Of a stretch of DNA of 32,154 bases, positions 23,584-31,791 are shown one piece after another. Origin of the DNA: an uncultured bacterium (GTDB lineage Bacteria > Chloroflexota > Anaerolineae > J036 > Brachytrichaceae); contig CAIQQO010000136.1 in the NCBI GenBank assembly GCA_903873965.1, forward strand, positions 1 through 32,154, read 5' to 3'. Numbering within the stretch: position 1 is the first letter of the stretch; every line of letters starts with the position of its first letter. The notes beneath the pieces were generated by a model. It searched no databases, was not told the origin of the DNA, and saw nothing but the letters and a program-made list of their open reading frames with translations. The translations under genes and the position numbers were made by a program.

Positions 23584-24012
23584 ATGACCTCAGAATTACG
23601 GAACCTCGTAGAACGTGCGTTTGACGATGTGATGAAGATGGATATCGATGCTGTGCTTACGCGCTTTGCCGATAACTGTGTGCTGCATGATCCCCATTAC
23701 CCCAATCCTCGTATGGTGGGAAAGGCGGCCATTCGCGACGGTTTGTCATGGGGTTTTGGCGCTATGCAGAAAATGGGCTTCACCATCATCACCTATTTTG
23801 AAGCAGAGAACCACACCAGCGCTGTGATTGAAGTGGATACGGCGCATGTGCTGAAGCAGGGCATGAAGCTCAATTTCCCTCAGATTTTTGTCATCGAGAC
23901 CAAAGATGGCTTGATCACACGTATGCAGGCTTATGAACCCTACGGCCCGCACGGTATCAATGGTTTCGTGTTATCACTGACACGTCTGGCCCGTAAACTT
24001 TCAGGGAAATAG
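23584..24012 (+). CDS. NTF2-like/SnoaL-like protein
   Basis: A 142-residue protein with the NTF2-like cone fold pattern: an N-terminal helix pair (LRNLVERAFDDVMKMDIDAVL), then RFADNCVLHDPHYPNPRMVGKAAIRDGL, then a four-strand sheet ending in KDGLITRMQAYEPY. Members range from ketosteroid isomerase-like enzymes to ligand-binding or unknown proteins, so no reaction can be assigned. TGGAG about 10 nt before the ATG is a modest ribosome site. The gene stands alone, between the divergent 23353 gene and the convergent amylase gene. Confidence 0.85.
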   Translation: MTSELRNLVERAFDDVMKMDIDAVLTRFADNCVLHDPHYPNPRMVGKAAIRDGLSWGFGAMQKMGFTIITYFEAENHTSAVIEVDTAHVLKQGMKLNFPQIFVIETKDGLITRMQAYEPYGPHGINGFVLSLTRLARKLSGK

Positions 24013-24095
24013 TGCGAATTAGGAGCGCCTTCCCGGGGTACTTGCCCGATGCACCTATTCAAAGATATCGGTCACATAACTGTGCGTCCCGAAAA

Positions 24096-25553
24096 TCACT
24101 CGTCGCAGGCAAGCACGATGCCCTCGCGGCTGCCGATTTTCACGTGCTGCAGCAGGCCGTTGGTAACCTGATAGGTGGCCGGTGATCCGAATACCGTGGC
24201 CAGCTGCGCACCTTCTGGTATGCCATACCCTGGATGGATGACGATGTCGATGGCACTTGCCGAGCCTGAGTTCAGAATGCCAATTAACTTTTGCACGCCT
24301 AGGCTGCGCAGATATGCCACTGTATTATCTTCGGCATAGATGAATCGGAAATCACCGCCGCGTAATGCCGCGTATTTTTTGCGCAGCGTAATACTTTCAC
24401 GTACATAGTTCAGCAACTCATTGTTCCACTTTGTCTGTGTGGTCCACGGGAATGTGCGCCGGCAATCAGGATCCTTGCCACCGAGCATACCGATCTCGTC
24501 GCCGTAGTAAATGCACGGTGTGCCGGGGTAGGTCATTTGCCATAGGGTCGCCAGCTTAAGCGCACTCACATCGCCTTGTGCGATGGATAGGTAGCGTGCT
24601 GTGTCGTGGCTGTCCAACAGATTCATCTGCGCGTTGTTAATCGCTTTGTCATACAAGCCAAGTGTGCTGTTGACCGTGTAGGCGAATCCCTGCGCATCCA
24701 GATTGGTCACTGGAGAGTAGCCCGCGCTGGCCGTGAGTGATTCGTCGCGCTGATCTTTGACAAAGAAGCCAATAGCGGCCTTGGTGAACAGGTAATTCAT
24801 CACCGCATCAAATTGATCCCCCTGCAGCCAGCGTTGCGCCTCGTGCCAGATCTCGCCCACAATATAAGCGTCGGGGTTAATCGCCTTCACACGCCGCCGG
24901 AACTCACGCCAGAACTCGTCATCATTGATCTCGCCCGGCACGTCCAGACGCCAGCCGTCGATGCCTTGGTGCAGCCAGTACTCGGCGACATCGAAGATGA
25001 ACTCTCGCACTGCCGGAAGGCGTGTGTTCAGTTTGGGTAAAGCCGGAATGCCCCACCATGCGTCGTAATTCACCGGCTTGCCTTCGTAAGCATGCAGCGG
25101 GAAACCCTTGATATGAAACCAGTCGACATACGGTGACGCAGCGCCGTTTTCAAGCGCATGGTTGAACTGATAAAACCCGCGGCTGGCATGGTTAAAGACG
25201 CCATCGATGATGACCCGAATGTCGCGCCGATGCGCGTTGTCCAGCATTTCCTTAAAGGCCTTATCACCGCCGAGGATAGGATCGACTCGAAAATAATCCT
25301 GCGTGTGGTAGCGATGATTGGCTGTGGATTGCAAAATGGGCGTGAAGTAGATGGCCGTAATGCCCAGATCCTGCAGGTAGTCGAAGTGCTCAGCAACGCC
25401 AAGCAGGTCGCCGCCCTTGAATCCATAGGTGGTGGGTTTGCTGTCCCATGGCTCCAGATTAGTAGGTTTCGCTACGCGTGAGGATTTCGCGAAGGTGTCT
25501 GGGAATATTTCGTAGAAGATAGCGTCTTTCACCCAATCTGGCGTCTTAATCAT
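24096..25553 (-). CDS. GH13 alpha-amylase family enzyme (neopullulanase/cyclomaltodextrinase-like)
   Basis: A 485-residue glycoside hydrolase of clan GH13. The conserved regions are DGVFNH (117-122), GWRLDVPGE with the nucleophile D204, VGEIW with the acid/base E234, and LLDSHDT with D317. The block WWGIPALPKLN is typical of neopullulanases and cyclomaltodextrinases, which cut small maltodextrins. There is no signal peptide, and the N-terminal starch-binding domain common in that subgroup is missing: the chain begins directly with the catalytic barrel (DWVKDAIFYEIFPDTF). A short beta domain ends the chain. Its start is 2 nt after the stop of the DUF92 gene. Confidence 0.93.
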   Translation of the reverse strand: MIKTPDWVKDAIFYEIFPDTFAKSSRVAKPTNLEPWDSKPTTYGFKGGDLLGVAEHFDYLQDLGITAIYFTPILQSTANHRYHTQDYFRVDPILGGDKAFKEMLDNAHRRDIRVIIDGVFNHASRGFYQFNHALENGAASPYVDWFHIKGFPLHAYEGKPVNYDAWWGIPALPKLNTRLPAVREFIFDVAEYWLHQGIDGWRLDVPGEINDDEFWREFRRRVKAINPDAYIVGEIWHEAQRWLQGDQFDAVMNYLFTKAAIGFFVKDQRDESLTASAGYSPVTNLDAQGFAYTVNSTLGLYDKAINNAQMNLLDSHDTARYLSIAQGDVSALKLATLWQMTYPGTPCIYYGDEIGMLGGKDPDCRRTFPWTTQTKWNNELLNYVRESITLRKKYAALRGGDFRFIYAEDNTVAYLRSLGVQKLIGILNSGSASAIDIVIHPGYGIPEGAQLATVFGSPATYQVTNGLLQHVKIGSREGIVLACDE

Positions 25554-25555
25554 AG

Positions 25556-26494
25556 TTATGCTGCAATAATCACAAATACGAGGGCGCTGACCACAGCACC
25601 ACCTACCGTCGATATAAAGTTGACCCAGTCATTGTTCATCCAGCGCCAACCGCGTACATAACGGTTGGAGCTGCCATTGCGTTCGATCTTGCGCTCAGTC
25701 GGCTTGTTGCGCTGATCAGAATAGTACATCACCTGTAAGGTTGCCCCCAGCAGGCTGTCAAGCAGTGACCCAGCCAGCCCGCCGATGATAGCACTCACCA
25801 GTAGACCCAGTGAGGTAATCAAAGTCGTCGAGGCCGTGTTGAACAAGACCATACTCACAGTACCCGAAGTAGTCAACGTAGTAATCTGCCCACTCAACAC
25901 CAGAGTGAGGAGCCATACGATCAGGTAAGCCAGTCCGATTACGAGAGCGCCGATGGCGGCTGCCAGTGTACCAGTGACTGTAATCCCGCCGGATGTTCCC
26001 GCCTCAACTGTGCGCCTGGGGTTGGTGATCAGCCGTGGCGCCGTTGTACTCAGCACGCCGAGTTCGGTAGCCCATGTGTCAGCATTGGCCGACGCCAGCG
26101 CACCCACGGCTGCCGCTACACACAACATGCTGACGGCATCCTGTGCCTGTGCGAGCATCGCTATGCCGCCGCACACACCAAACACGGTTGCTGCACCGCC
26201 GTTTGCCAACGCCTGGCCCAGGTCACGCTGACCGCCCTTGTCAAACATGACCGCAACTCCTTCTTTGTGGCGTGCTTTGTAATGGCTCAAGGCAGATGAG
26301 GTAATGAAAAATGCCACCAATAGGAGCCCGCAGGTAAAGCCGCTCAGCCCGAAGATCAGCGTTCCGGTGATGACGGCTCCAGCCACGCCACTACGTGATA
26401 ATGATTTGCGGCGATAGGCAAGCAGTCCGATGGCAGCGCTGATAGCGAGTCCGGCGATAAGGCGTATTGAAATGATGGCGACCGTTTGATTCAT
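25556..26494 (-). CDS. DUF92-family integral membrane protein
   Basis: A 312-residue membrane protein with about six to eight hydrophobic spans. Family blocks include SRSGVAGAVITGTLIFG, SALSHYKARHKEG, ASANADTWATELGVLS and GGAGSLLDSLLGATLQ-like sequence (GLAGSLLDSLLGATLQ). The plant member VTE6 is a phytyl-phosphate kinase, so a polyprenyl-phosphate kinase role is possible, but bacterial members are largely uncharacterised. A 14-bp palindrome lies directly upstream. The amylase gene follows at 2 nt, which makes one operon although the two functions have no obvious link. Confidence 0.88.
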   Translation of the reverse strand: MNQTVAIISIRLIAGLAISAAIGLLAYRRKSLSRSGVAGAVITGTLIFGLSGFTCGLLLVAFFITSSALSHYKARHKEGVAVMFDKGGQRDLGQALANGGAATVFGVCGGIAMLAQAQDAVSMLCVAAAVGALASANADTWATELGVLSTTAPRLITNPRRTVEAGTSGGITVTGTLAAAIGALVIGLAYLIVWLLTLVLSGQITTLTTSGTVSMVLFNTASTTLITSLGLLVSAIIGGLAGSLLDSLLGATLQVMYYSDQRNKPTERKIERNGSSNRYVRGWRWMNNDWVNFISTVGGAVVSALVFVIIAA

Positions 26495-26505
26495 GTTGAT
26501 GCTAT

Positions 26506-26519
26506 ATCTTGATCAAGAT
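26506..26519. promoter_or_regulatory. 14-bp palindrome between DUF92 and murE units
   Basis: ATCTTGATCAAGAT is a perfect palindrome 12 nt before the DUF92 ATG and overlapping a possible -10 (GATATA) for that gene. A second minus-strand TATAAT lies at 26544-26539. Its place suits an operator, but no regulator is known. Confidence 0.4.
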
Positions 26520-26549
26520 CAGATTTCGATAGTATAAGATTATATTCAT

Positions 26550-26678
26550 GTGAAGAGAATTGCACCGTTTCTTTTACCACTGCTCCTGCTCTTTGTGATC
26601 GTTGTAGTATGCCCATTTCAAGATAATATGGGCAATGTGCCATTGATCGTGCACGCGCCCAATGAGAATAGATTATGA
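26550..26678 (+). CDS. Candidate 42-residue membrane ORF overlapping murE
   Basis: A GTG-started frame that reads V/M-K-R-I-A-P-F, then a strongly hydrophobic stretch (about 4-21), then a polar tail ending in NENRL. Its TGA overlaps the murE start codons (ATGATGA at 26675-26681), the arrangement used for translational coupling. TAAGAT lies 9 nt before the GTG and could serve as a -10 box. One predicted span with a positive N-terminus gives an outside tail. There is no homology that I recognise, and it may be only the murE leader. Confidence 0.4.
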   Translation: MKRIAPFLLPLLLLFVIVVVCPFQDNMGNVPLIVHAPNENRL

Positions 26679-28240
26679 TGACAAAGACTCTGAAACAATT
26701 GCTTGAATCCTTGTCAACGCAACCTGTTGAGATGATCCTACCTGAAGGCGTAGCACAAACGGAGATTACTGGCCTTACTGATGACAATCGTGGCGTCCAT
26801 CCAGGCTATCTGTTTGTGGCCTATCCTGGTGTCGCCGTAGATGGTCACAAGTTCATCCCGGATGCGGTCAAGCGCGGCGCAGCGGCTATAGTCTGCGAGC
26901 GCTGGCAAGAGGGCTTGAGCATCCCACAGGTCATTGTGCCTAACAGCAGGCAGGCCTTCGCGTATTTGTGCGCTGCATGGCATGATTATCCGGGGCGCAC
27001 TCTGGTGATGATCGGCATTACGGGCACCGATGGCAAGACCACGACCACTAATCTGACCTACAGTATGCTCAAGGCCGCCGGACTCCGTGTTGGCATGATC
27101 AGCACCGTCAACGCCGTCATTGGCGATCGCGTACTCGATACCGGGCTGCACACGACAACGCCGCGCGCGAACGAGATTCAGGAGTATCTGGCTCAGATGC
27201 GTGGTGCGGGGATGACACATTGCGTGCTCGAAGTGACTTCGCATGGATTGGCGCATCACCGCGTCGACGGCGTTGATTTCGATCTGGCCGTCGTGACCAA
27301 CATCACGCATGAGCACCTCGATCTGCATGGTACCTATGAAGCCTACCGGGCTGCCAAAGGTCGCCTCTTTGAAATGGTCGGCGCGCATCGCAGAAGTGAT
27401 CTAAGCCAAACTCATGTGACACCCACCGCCATTTTGAATGCGGATGATCCTTTCTCTTATGCCTATCTGCGCGCCATCCCCGTCCAGCGTCAGATCACGT
27501 ATTCGCGAGAAGTCCAGCCAACCGTAGGACTTGGTGCGCCGGCGCCTTCAGAAGTCATTGCTCTGAGCGCCTTGCGTTATGCGCCTGATGGTATGTACGT
27601 CACATTATTCACCCCGCGCGGGCCCCTTGATGTGCGCAGCCCGTTGATTGGTGATTTCAATATCTCGAACCTGATGGCTGCAGTATCCGTAGCTATTGCG
27701 CTGGACATCCCCACTACCGCCATTCAAGCGGGCGCGGCGTCGTTTCCCGGCGTTCCGGGGCGATTAGAGCGCATTGATGTCGGGCAGACTTTTACGTCCA
27801 TTGTCGACTTTGCCCACACGCCCAATGCGCTTGAACAAGCATTGCGCGCTGTGCGCGCCATCACGCCCGGTCGCTTAATCGCCGTGTTTGGTTGCGCCGG
27901 TGAGCGCGATGTGCAGAAGCGGCCGATGATGGGGCGCGTGGCGGCAGAAAACGCTGATGTCGTTGTCATCACGGCGGAAGACCCGCGTCGCGAGGTGCTG
28001 GACAACATCCTCGACGCGATGACCGCTGGCGTCGCGGCCAGCGCCTGGCCGGATGTTGAACTGCATCGCGTACCCGACCGCGGCGAAGCCATCCGAATTG
28101 CCTGCCGTTTGGCGCGTCCTGGCGATACGGTCATCGCATGTGGCAAGGGTCATGAGCAATCGATGTGCTTTGGCACAGTCGAGACACCATGGGACGATCG
28201 CATCGCCATGCGGGCTGCTCTTATGGAAATAGGCGGCTAG
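26675..28240 (+). CDS. murE: UDP-N-acetylmuramyl-tripeptide synthetase MurE
   Basis: A 521-residue Mur ligase that adds the third amino acid to UDP-MurNAc-L-Ala-D-Glu in peptidoglycan synthesis. The ATP loop is GITGTDGKTTT (114-124), and the lysine that is carbamylated in the family is K228 (AAKGRLFEM). The C-terminal domain carries GCAGERDVQKRPMMG and EDPRRE (435-440). The specificity motif is DNPR in enzymes using meso-diaminopimelate. Here it is EDPR, so the diamino acid cannot be read with confidence; several Chloroflexota have ornithine. Two ATGs in tandem (26675, 26678) are possible starts. It is not in a mur cluster, and its stop overlaps that of the PrsW gene. Confidence 0.96.
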   Translation: MMTKTLKQLLESLSTQPVEMILPEGVAQTEITGLTDDNRGVHPGYLFVAYPGVAVDGHKFIPDAVKRGAAAIVCERWQEGLSIPQVIVPNSRQAFAYLCAAWHDYPGRTLVMIGITGTDGKTTTTNLTYSMLKAAGLRVGMISTVNAVIGDRVLDTGLHTTTPRANEIQEYLAQMRGAGMTHCVLEVTSHGLAHHRVDGVDFDLAVVTNITHEHLDLHGTYEAYRAAKGRLFEMVGAHRRSDLSQTHVTPTAILNADDPFSYAYLRAIPVQRQITYSREVQPTVGLGAPAPSEVIALSALRYAPDGMYVTLFTPRGPLDVRSPLIGDFNISNLMAAVSVAIALDIPTTAIQAGAASFPGVPGRLERIDVGQTFTSIVDFAHTPNALEQALRAVRAITPGRLIAVFGCAGERDVQKRPMMGRVAAENADVVVITAEDPRREVLDNILDAMTAGVAASAWPDVELHRVPDRGEAIRIACRLARPGDTVIACGKGHEQSMCFGTVETPWDDRIAMRAALMEIGG

Positions 28241-29199
28241 CGCATATAAGTGGAGAGTTGGCCGCGTAGTTGATCGATGGCAGTGCTGTTGCCGTTCTCA
28301 TCCCCCATGCGGATCAGCTCACGCTTCTTCTGCGCCAACTCGGCAGCCGTTTGGATGAATTGGCGTTCTGCTTTGGTTGACAGTCGGAGGCCGGCTAGTG
28401 CATGTGATTTTGTGCTGCACAACAGGGCGTAAGCAGTCGGCGACAGGATATCGGGTATCTCGTCGCGCAGGTAGGTCTGCATCGTGTTGCGGTCGTTGCG
28501 CGCCGCAATCACGCGCAGGCACAACAACATGATCAGCAGGATCACATAGTTGCCCAGCGCCGCAAGGAGGCTGATACCGCCGGTCGGCGATGCCAGCACC
28601 ATCCCGGCATTGTGCAGCATGTGTGACAACATGGCTGCACCCAGCCCCATCACGATCGCGATCACTTTAGTCGACTGGTTGTGTCGAAAGCGCGCCACAC
28701 CGAATCCTATCCCCGTGAGTGACGTCCAGAAGCCGTGCATCATGCCAAAGATGATGATCCGCAAAAAGTACAACGATATCCACTCACCCCACGATGATGT
28801 TCCCATCAGATAGAAAAGGTTCTCGACATACGCAAATCCGAAACCCACTGTCGCGCCGTAGACCAGGCCGTCTACCCAACCGTCAAACTCGCGTCGCCGC
28901 AGCAGGAAGATGATAGCCACGGCGCCTGCCTTCAGCAATTCCTCGATGATAGGTCCGCTGAATGCCGTGCTGACCAGTTGCCCGCCCAGGCTCTTGTCAC
29001 CCAGAATCAGCGTGACAGGGATATCGAAGATTAATTCAATGACCATTCCGGCAATAATGGCTGGCACTGCGCCCCATAAAAAAGCTGACACTAAATAGCG
29101 GGTCGGCTCTTTCTCGTAGCGATCTACACTTTGAATCAGCCGCAGATACAGGATCGTTGGTATTCCCACGGCAATCATCGTGACAACTAGTTTTAGCAT
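28237..29199 (-). CDS. PrsW-family intramembrane metalloprotease-like protein
   Basis: A 320-residue membrane protein with about eight spans. The PrsW/CPBP-type motifs are in order: a DRYEKEP segment after the first span, GPIIEELLKAG with the EExxK motif, FAYVENLFYL, and MMHGFWTSLTG with the conserved histidine. In Bacillus, PrsW cuts an anti-sigma factor; the substrate here is unknown and no anti-sigma gene is adjacent. The C-terminal 100 residues after the last span are soluble and helical (SPTAYALLCSTKSHALAGL onwards). TACAAT lies 7 nt before the ATG at 29199, again without a Shine-Dalgarno site. The gene converges on murE with a 3-nt stop overlap. Confidence 0.9.
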   Translation of the reverse strand: MLKLVVTMIAVGIPTILYLRLIQSVDRYEKEPTRYLVSAFLWGAVPAIIAGMVIELIFDIPVTLILGDKSLGGQLVSTAFSGPIIEELLKAGAVAIIFLLRRREFDGWVDGLVYGATVGFGFAYVENLFYLMGTSSWGEWISLYFLRIIIFGMMHGFWTSLTGIGFGVARFRHNQSTKVIAIVMGLGAAMLSHMLHNAGMVLASPTGGISLLAALGNYVILLIMLLCLRVIAARNDRNTMQTYLRDEIPDILSPTAYALLCSTKSHALAGLRLSTKAERQFIQTAAELAQKKRELIRMGDENGNSTAIDQLRGQLSTYMR

Positions 29200-29206
29200 G
29201 GCTAAA

Positions 29207-29212
29207 ATTGTA
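29207..29212 (-). promoter_or_regulatory. -10 box of the PrsW gene
   Basis: TACAAT, 7 nt before the ATG at 29199. This is close to, but not the same as, the 9-nt spacing of the other near-leaderless genes. Confidence 0.5.
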
Positions 29213-29259
29213 ATTGTGAAGGTAAACTACAGCATATTCACGATTCGATAACTATCAAC

Positions 29260-30603
29260 ATGATCCGCAACCAGGAAACCAGTTTTCTCCTTGGCGCTGT
29301 GCGCGCTGCCGAATGCGCATCTATTATGGGCTTGAGCAATATGGGCAAGTCTGCCCTGATGCGCGAGTTGTGCGAGCCAGCCGTCCACAGCACCGTCCTC
29401 GGTGACCATAGCGACGATCGGCTGTTCGTCTATGTCGATTGCAACCTGATGCCCGAACGCAGTGAGCAGGCGTTGCACGAGGTGATCTTGCGCAATGCGA
29501 TTGAATCACTGCGCCGTGCAGGGGCACCGGATGGCGTGCTGGCCAGACTCGACAAGTTGTACGAGCAGGTGGTGCAGCCCCCCACGCCTATCCGCAGTCC
29601 GTTGGCTTTTAACGATGCTATCAATGTGCTGTGCAATGGTTCTGAGCGCTCTTTAGTGCTGCTGTTTGATGAATTTGACGATCCGTTCGGTAAGCTCGAT
29701 GGCCGCACTTTTCTTAATCTGCGCGCCATGAAAGACCGTCTTGCTGGCGCATTAACTTACATCACGGCTACCGAACAACCGCTGGCCGATATCCGCTCTG
29801 ATCGAGAAGCGACCGAGTTTATCGAATTATTCTCATCGCGCGTACAGTGGCTTGGTTTCCTGAATGCATCAGATGCGCACACGGTCGTGCTCGAGTTCGT
29901 GGCTTCCAATCATGCTTCGTGGCAGGCTGATGAAATTGAATTTGTCGTTGCACAGGCTGGAGGACACCCCGGGTTGCTACAGGCTGTTTTGGAGAGCTAC
30001 ATGCATGTAGCCGCGGGCGCGCCTGCCAGCACACGCCTCATGGCTTATTCGGTCGCGAAGCAGGCATTTGAAGAGGATGCATCTGTCCGTCGCGAGTGCC
30101 GTCAGTTGTGGGCGCAACTCGATGAAACTGAGCGTAGAGCGCTCATTGCATGGGCTCATGATGAAGATTCGGATGATACCGCCGTCAAGTCACTCAACAC
30201 CAAACGTCTGATTCCTGTCCGTGGCGCGGCAGACACCAATCAACCGCAGGTAGGCGAGGTGTGGACTGCGTTTGTACGGCGTCACGCGTTGATCCGCCGA
30301 CAGACCGAACATGGTGTGCGTGTTGATGTTGATTCTGGCGAGGTCTATGCTGACGGTCGCAGGCTGGAACAACTCACCGACCTTGAATACAAACTTATCA
30401 AATTGCTGAATGGGCGCGTGAACAAGATCGTTGACAAGTATGCCATTGTGACCGAAGTGTGGGGTGAGAGGTTCATCTCGGAAGTCGATGACGCTCGCAT
30501 CGAGAAACTGGTCAGTCGCCTGCGCGCCAAGCTCGAAACCAATGCCGATGAGCCCAAGTACCTGCAGACCATTCGAGGACGTGGCTACAAGTTGGTAGCG
30601 TGA
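29260..30603 (+). CDS. ATPase fused to an OmpR-type winged-helix domain
   Basis: A 447-residue protein. The N-terminal AAA/STAND-like ATPase has the nucleotide loop GLSNMGKS (24-31) and a Walker B-like strand SLVLLFDEFDD (131-141). A TATEQP segment at about 169 may be the sensor. The middle (about 200-330) is helical. Residues about 350-447 are a winged-helix DNA-binding domain (LTDLEYKLIKLLNGRVN, VDDARIEKLVSRLRAKL, IRGRGYKLVA), of the same type as in the 12701-11844 regulator. It is likely an ATP-dependent transcription factor or signal switch. The trigger and target are unknown. It is followed at 6 nt by the Cas4-like gene. GATAAC lies 7 nt before the ATG. Confidence 0.88.
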   Translation: MIRNQETSFLLGAVRAAECASIMGLSNMGKSALMRELCEPAVHSTVLGDHSDDRLFVYVDCNLMPERSEQALHEVILRNAIESLRRAGAPDGVLARLDKLYEQVVQPPTPIRSPLAFNDAINVLCNGSERSLVLLFDEFDDPFGKLDGRTFLNLRAMKDRLAGALTYITATEQPLADIRSDREATEFIELFSSRVQWLGFLNASDAHTVVLEFVASNHASWQADEIEFVVAQAGGHPGLLQAVLESYMHVAAGAPASTRLMAYSVAKQAFEEDASVRRECRQLWAQLDETERRALIAWAHDEDSDDTAVKSLNTKRLIPVRGAADTNQPQVGEVWTAFVRRHALIRRQTEHGVRVDVDSGEVYADGRRLEQLTDLEYKLIKLLNGRVNKIVDKYAIVTEVWGERFISEVDDARIEKLVSRLRAKLETNADEPKYLQTIRGRGYKLVA

Positions 30604-30609
30604 AACGCA

Positions 30610-30867
30610 ATGAAAGAATCCAAAAACCGTCAGCGTGTCATTCGCGCCAGTGAGATAGGTCAATGGGCATATTGTTCACGGGCATGGTGGTTGGGCAGCA
30701 TTAAAGGGGTGCCGTCGACTAACACGCGCGCAATGGCGCAAGGCCAGAAGGTGCATCAACAACATGGTCGGGCGGTGTGGGCTGCGAGCGCGCTGCGTAA
30801 AGTGTCCATGGTACTCTTCGCTGTAGCTGCCGTGATGCTAGTGGCCGCTCTCTTGTTCGTACGATAA
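30610..30867 (+). CDS. Short membrane protein with a Cas4-N-terminus-like segment
   Basis: An 85-residue protein. Residues 10-53 (RASEIGQWAYCSRAWWL, then GQKVHQQHG) resemble the first part of Cas4/PD-(D/E)xK nucleases: the Y-C-x-R element with the first Fe-S cysteine (C22) and the G-x-x-x-H element (G45, H49). The chain then ends in one membrane span (about 67-84). The Asp and Glu-x-Lys catalytic residues and the three C-terminal cysteines of Cas4 are absent, so nuclease activity is unlikely. It lies 6 nt after the ATPase gene and 33 nt before a GNAT gene. No cas genes or CRISPR repeats are present in the window. Function unknown. Confidence 0.8.
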   Translation: MKESKNRQRVIRASEIGQWAYCSRAWWLGSIKGVPSTNTRAMAQGQKVHQQHGRAVWAASALRKVSMVLFAVAAVMLVAALLFVR

Positions 30868-30900
30868 CTATGCTTGTCTACCTCAAACCGGTTAAACCTT

Positions 30901-31608
30901 ATGCCTGAAAACACGCTGCGCGCACAGATCGCGCCTTTATTGACCGCACAACCTTCAGATGCGCTGGCGTCGTACTTTGCGCTTGAACATGATCCGCGCC
31001 GTACCAAACTTACCGTACGTACCGATGCGCAGGGCAAAGTGCTTGCCTTTGTGGCTGTCTGCCAGACTGGCATCGATCTGTTTCGTCCGATGGTCGTGAT
31101 GCGCGGTGACGACACAACAGCGCTGCATGAGGCTCTTCGGACTGCGTTGTCTGCGGGCAGGCAATACTTGTTCAGCGCGCCGGTTACGTTGCACTCCGAT
31201 CTCGAGGCTATTGCGAACCTATATGGTGAGACGCCCAATAAAATCCTGACGCTTTCTGGCGCCAACTTCAAGCCGGTTGTGAATATCCTTGTGCAGACCA
31301 GCCGAACACCTGACGGCCTGTTGCGCGCAAGCATCAAAGCGCGTGATGGATCGAATGCTGCTGAAGCCGGAGCGACATGGCAATCATCCCGCTACACCGA
31401 GGTGTTTGTGCACGTGGCTGAATCTGTGCGCAACCGCGGCCTGGGTAAAAGCGTCGTATCGGCAGTGAGTCAGGAAATTCTGGCGCAGAAACGTACGCCC
31501 ATCTATATGGCATCTGTAGATAACCAGCCTTCTCTACGACTGGCGTTTCGGTTGGGCTATCAAGATACTGGCGCTTGGGAATTGAGCGGTGCGATGGGCT
31601 TGAGATAG
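30901..31608 (+). CDS. GNAT-family N-acetyltransferase
   Basis: A 235-residue protein with a GNAT domain in the C-terminal half. The acetyl-CoA loop is VRNRGLGKSVVSAVSQEIL (R/Q-x-x-G-x-G/A type), followed by IYMASVDNQPSLRLAFRLGYQDTGAWEL, where the N-x-x-S-x-x-L-x-x-x-x-G-Y pattern is typical. The N-terminal 120 residues are probably a degenerate related domain. The acceptor substrate is unknown. The ATG at 30901 is chosen because a TTG at 30874 lies in an unlikely leader. It follows the Cas4-like gene at 33 nt and may be the third gene of that operon. Confidence 0.88.
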   Translation: MPENTLRAQIAPLLTAQPSDALASYFALEHDPRRTKLTVRTDAQGKVLAFVAVCQTGIDLFRPMVVMRGDDTTALHEALRTALSAGRQYLFSAPVTLHSDLEAIANLYGETPNKILTLSGANFKPVVNILVQTSRTPDGLLRASIKARDGSNAAEAGATWQSSRYTEVFVHVAESVRNRGLGKSVVSAVSQEILAQKRTPIYMASVDNQPSLRLAFRLGYQDTGAWELSGAMGLR

Positions 31609-31791
31609 GTGAATTGAGATTGCACGAATGGGTGGTTGGAAGGCAGGTTGTGCTGGAGTGGTTCGGTAGTGGCATGTTCACATTTTTATCTCACAGTTAG
31701 AATATGGACTTCTAAGCAATGAATCACATGAGTCCAATCTCAGATCTCTAGTCTTTTATTTTTACTGCAAGTAAGGAGTACTTAATTAGCT
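31609..31791. other. Intergenic region with a GATTGGA-type repeat fragment
   Basis: About 180 bases between the GNAT and DsbA-like genes. It contains TGAGATTG near 31615 and its complement CAATCTCA near 31735, which belong to the same repeat type as the rpsO-pnp hairpin. No coding frame or tRNA is seen. AAGGAG at 31773-31778 lies 13 nt before the next ATG and is a plausible but distant ribosome site. Confidence 0.5.

Noticed and set aside
30610-30867. Cas4-like gene as evidence of a CRISPR-Cas system
   Set aside because: There is no other cas gene, no repeat array and no nuclease core in the protein.
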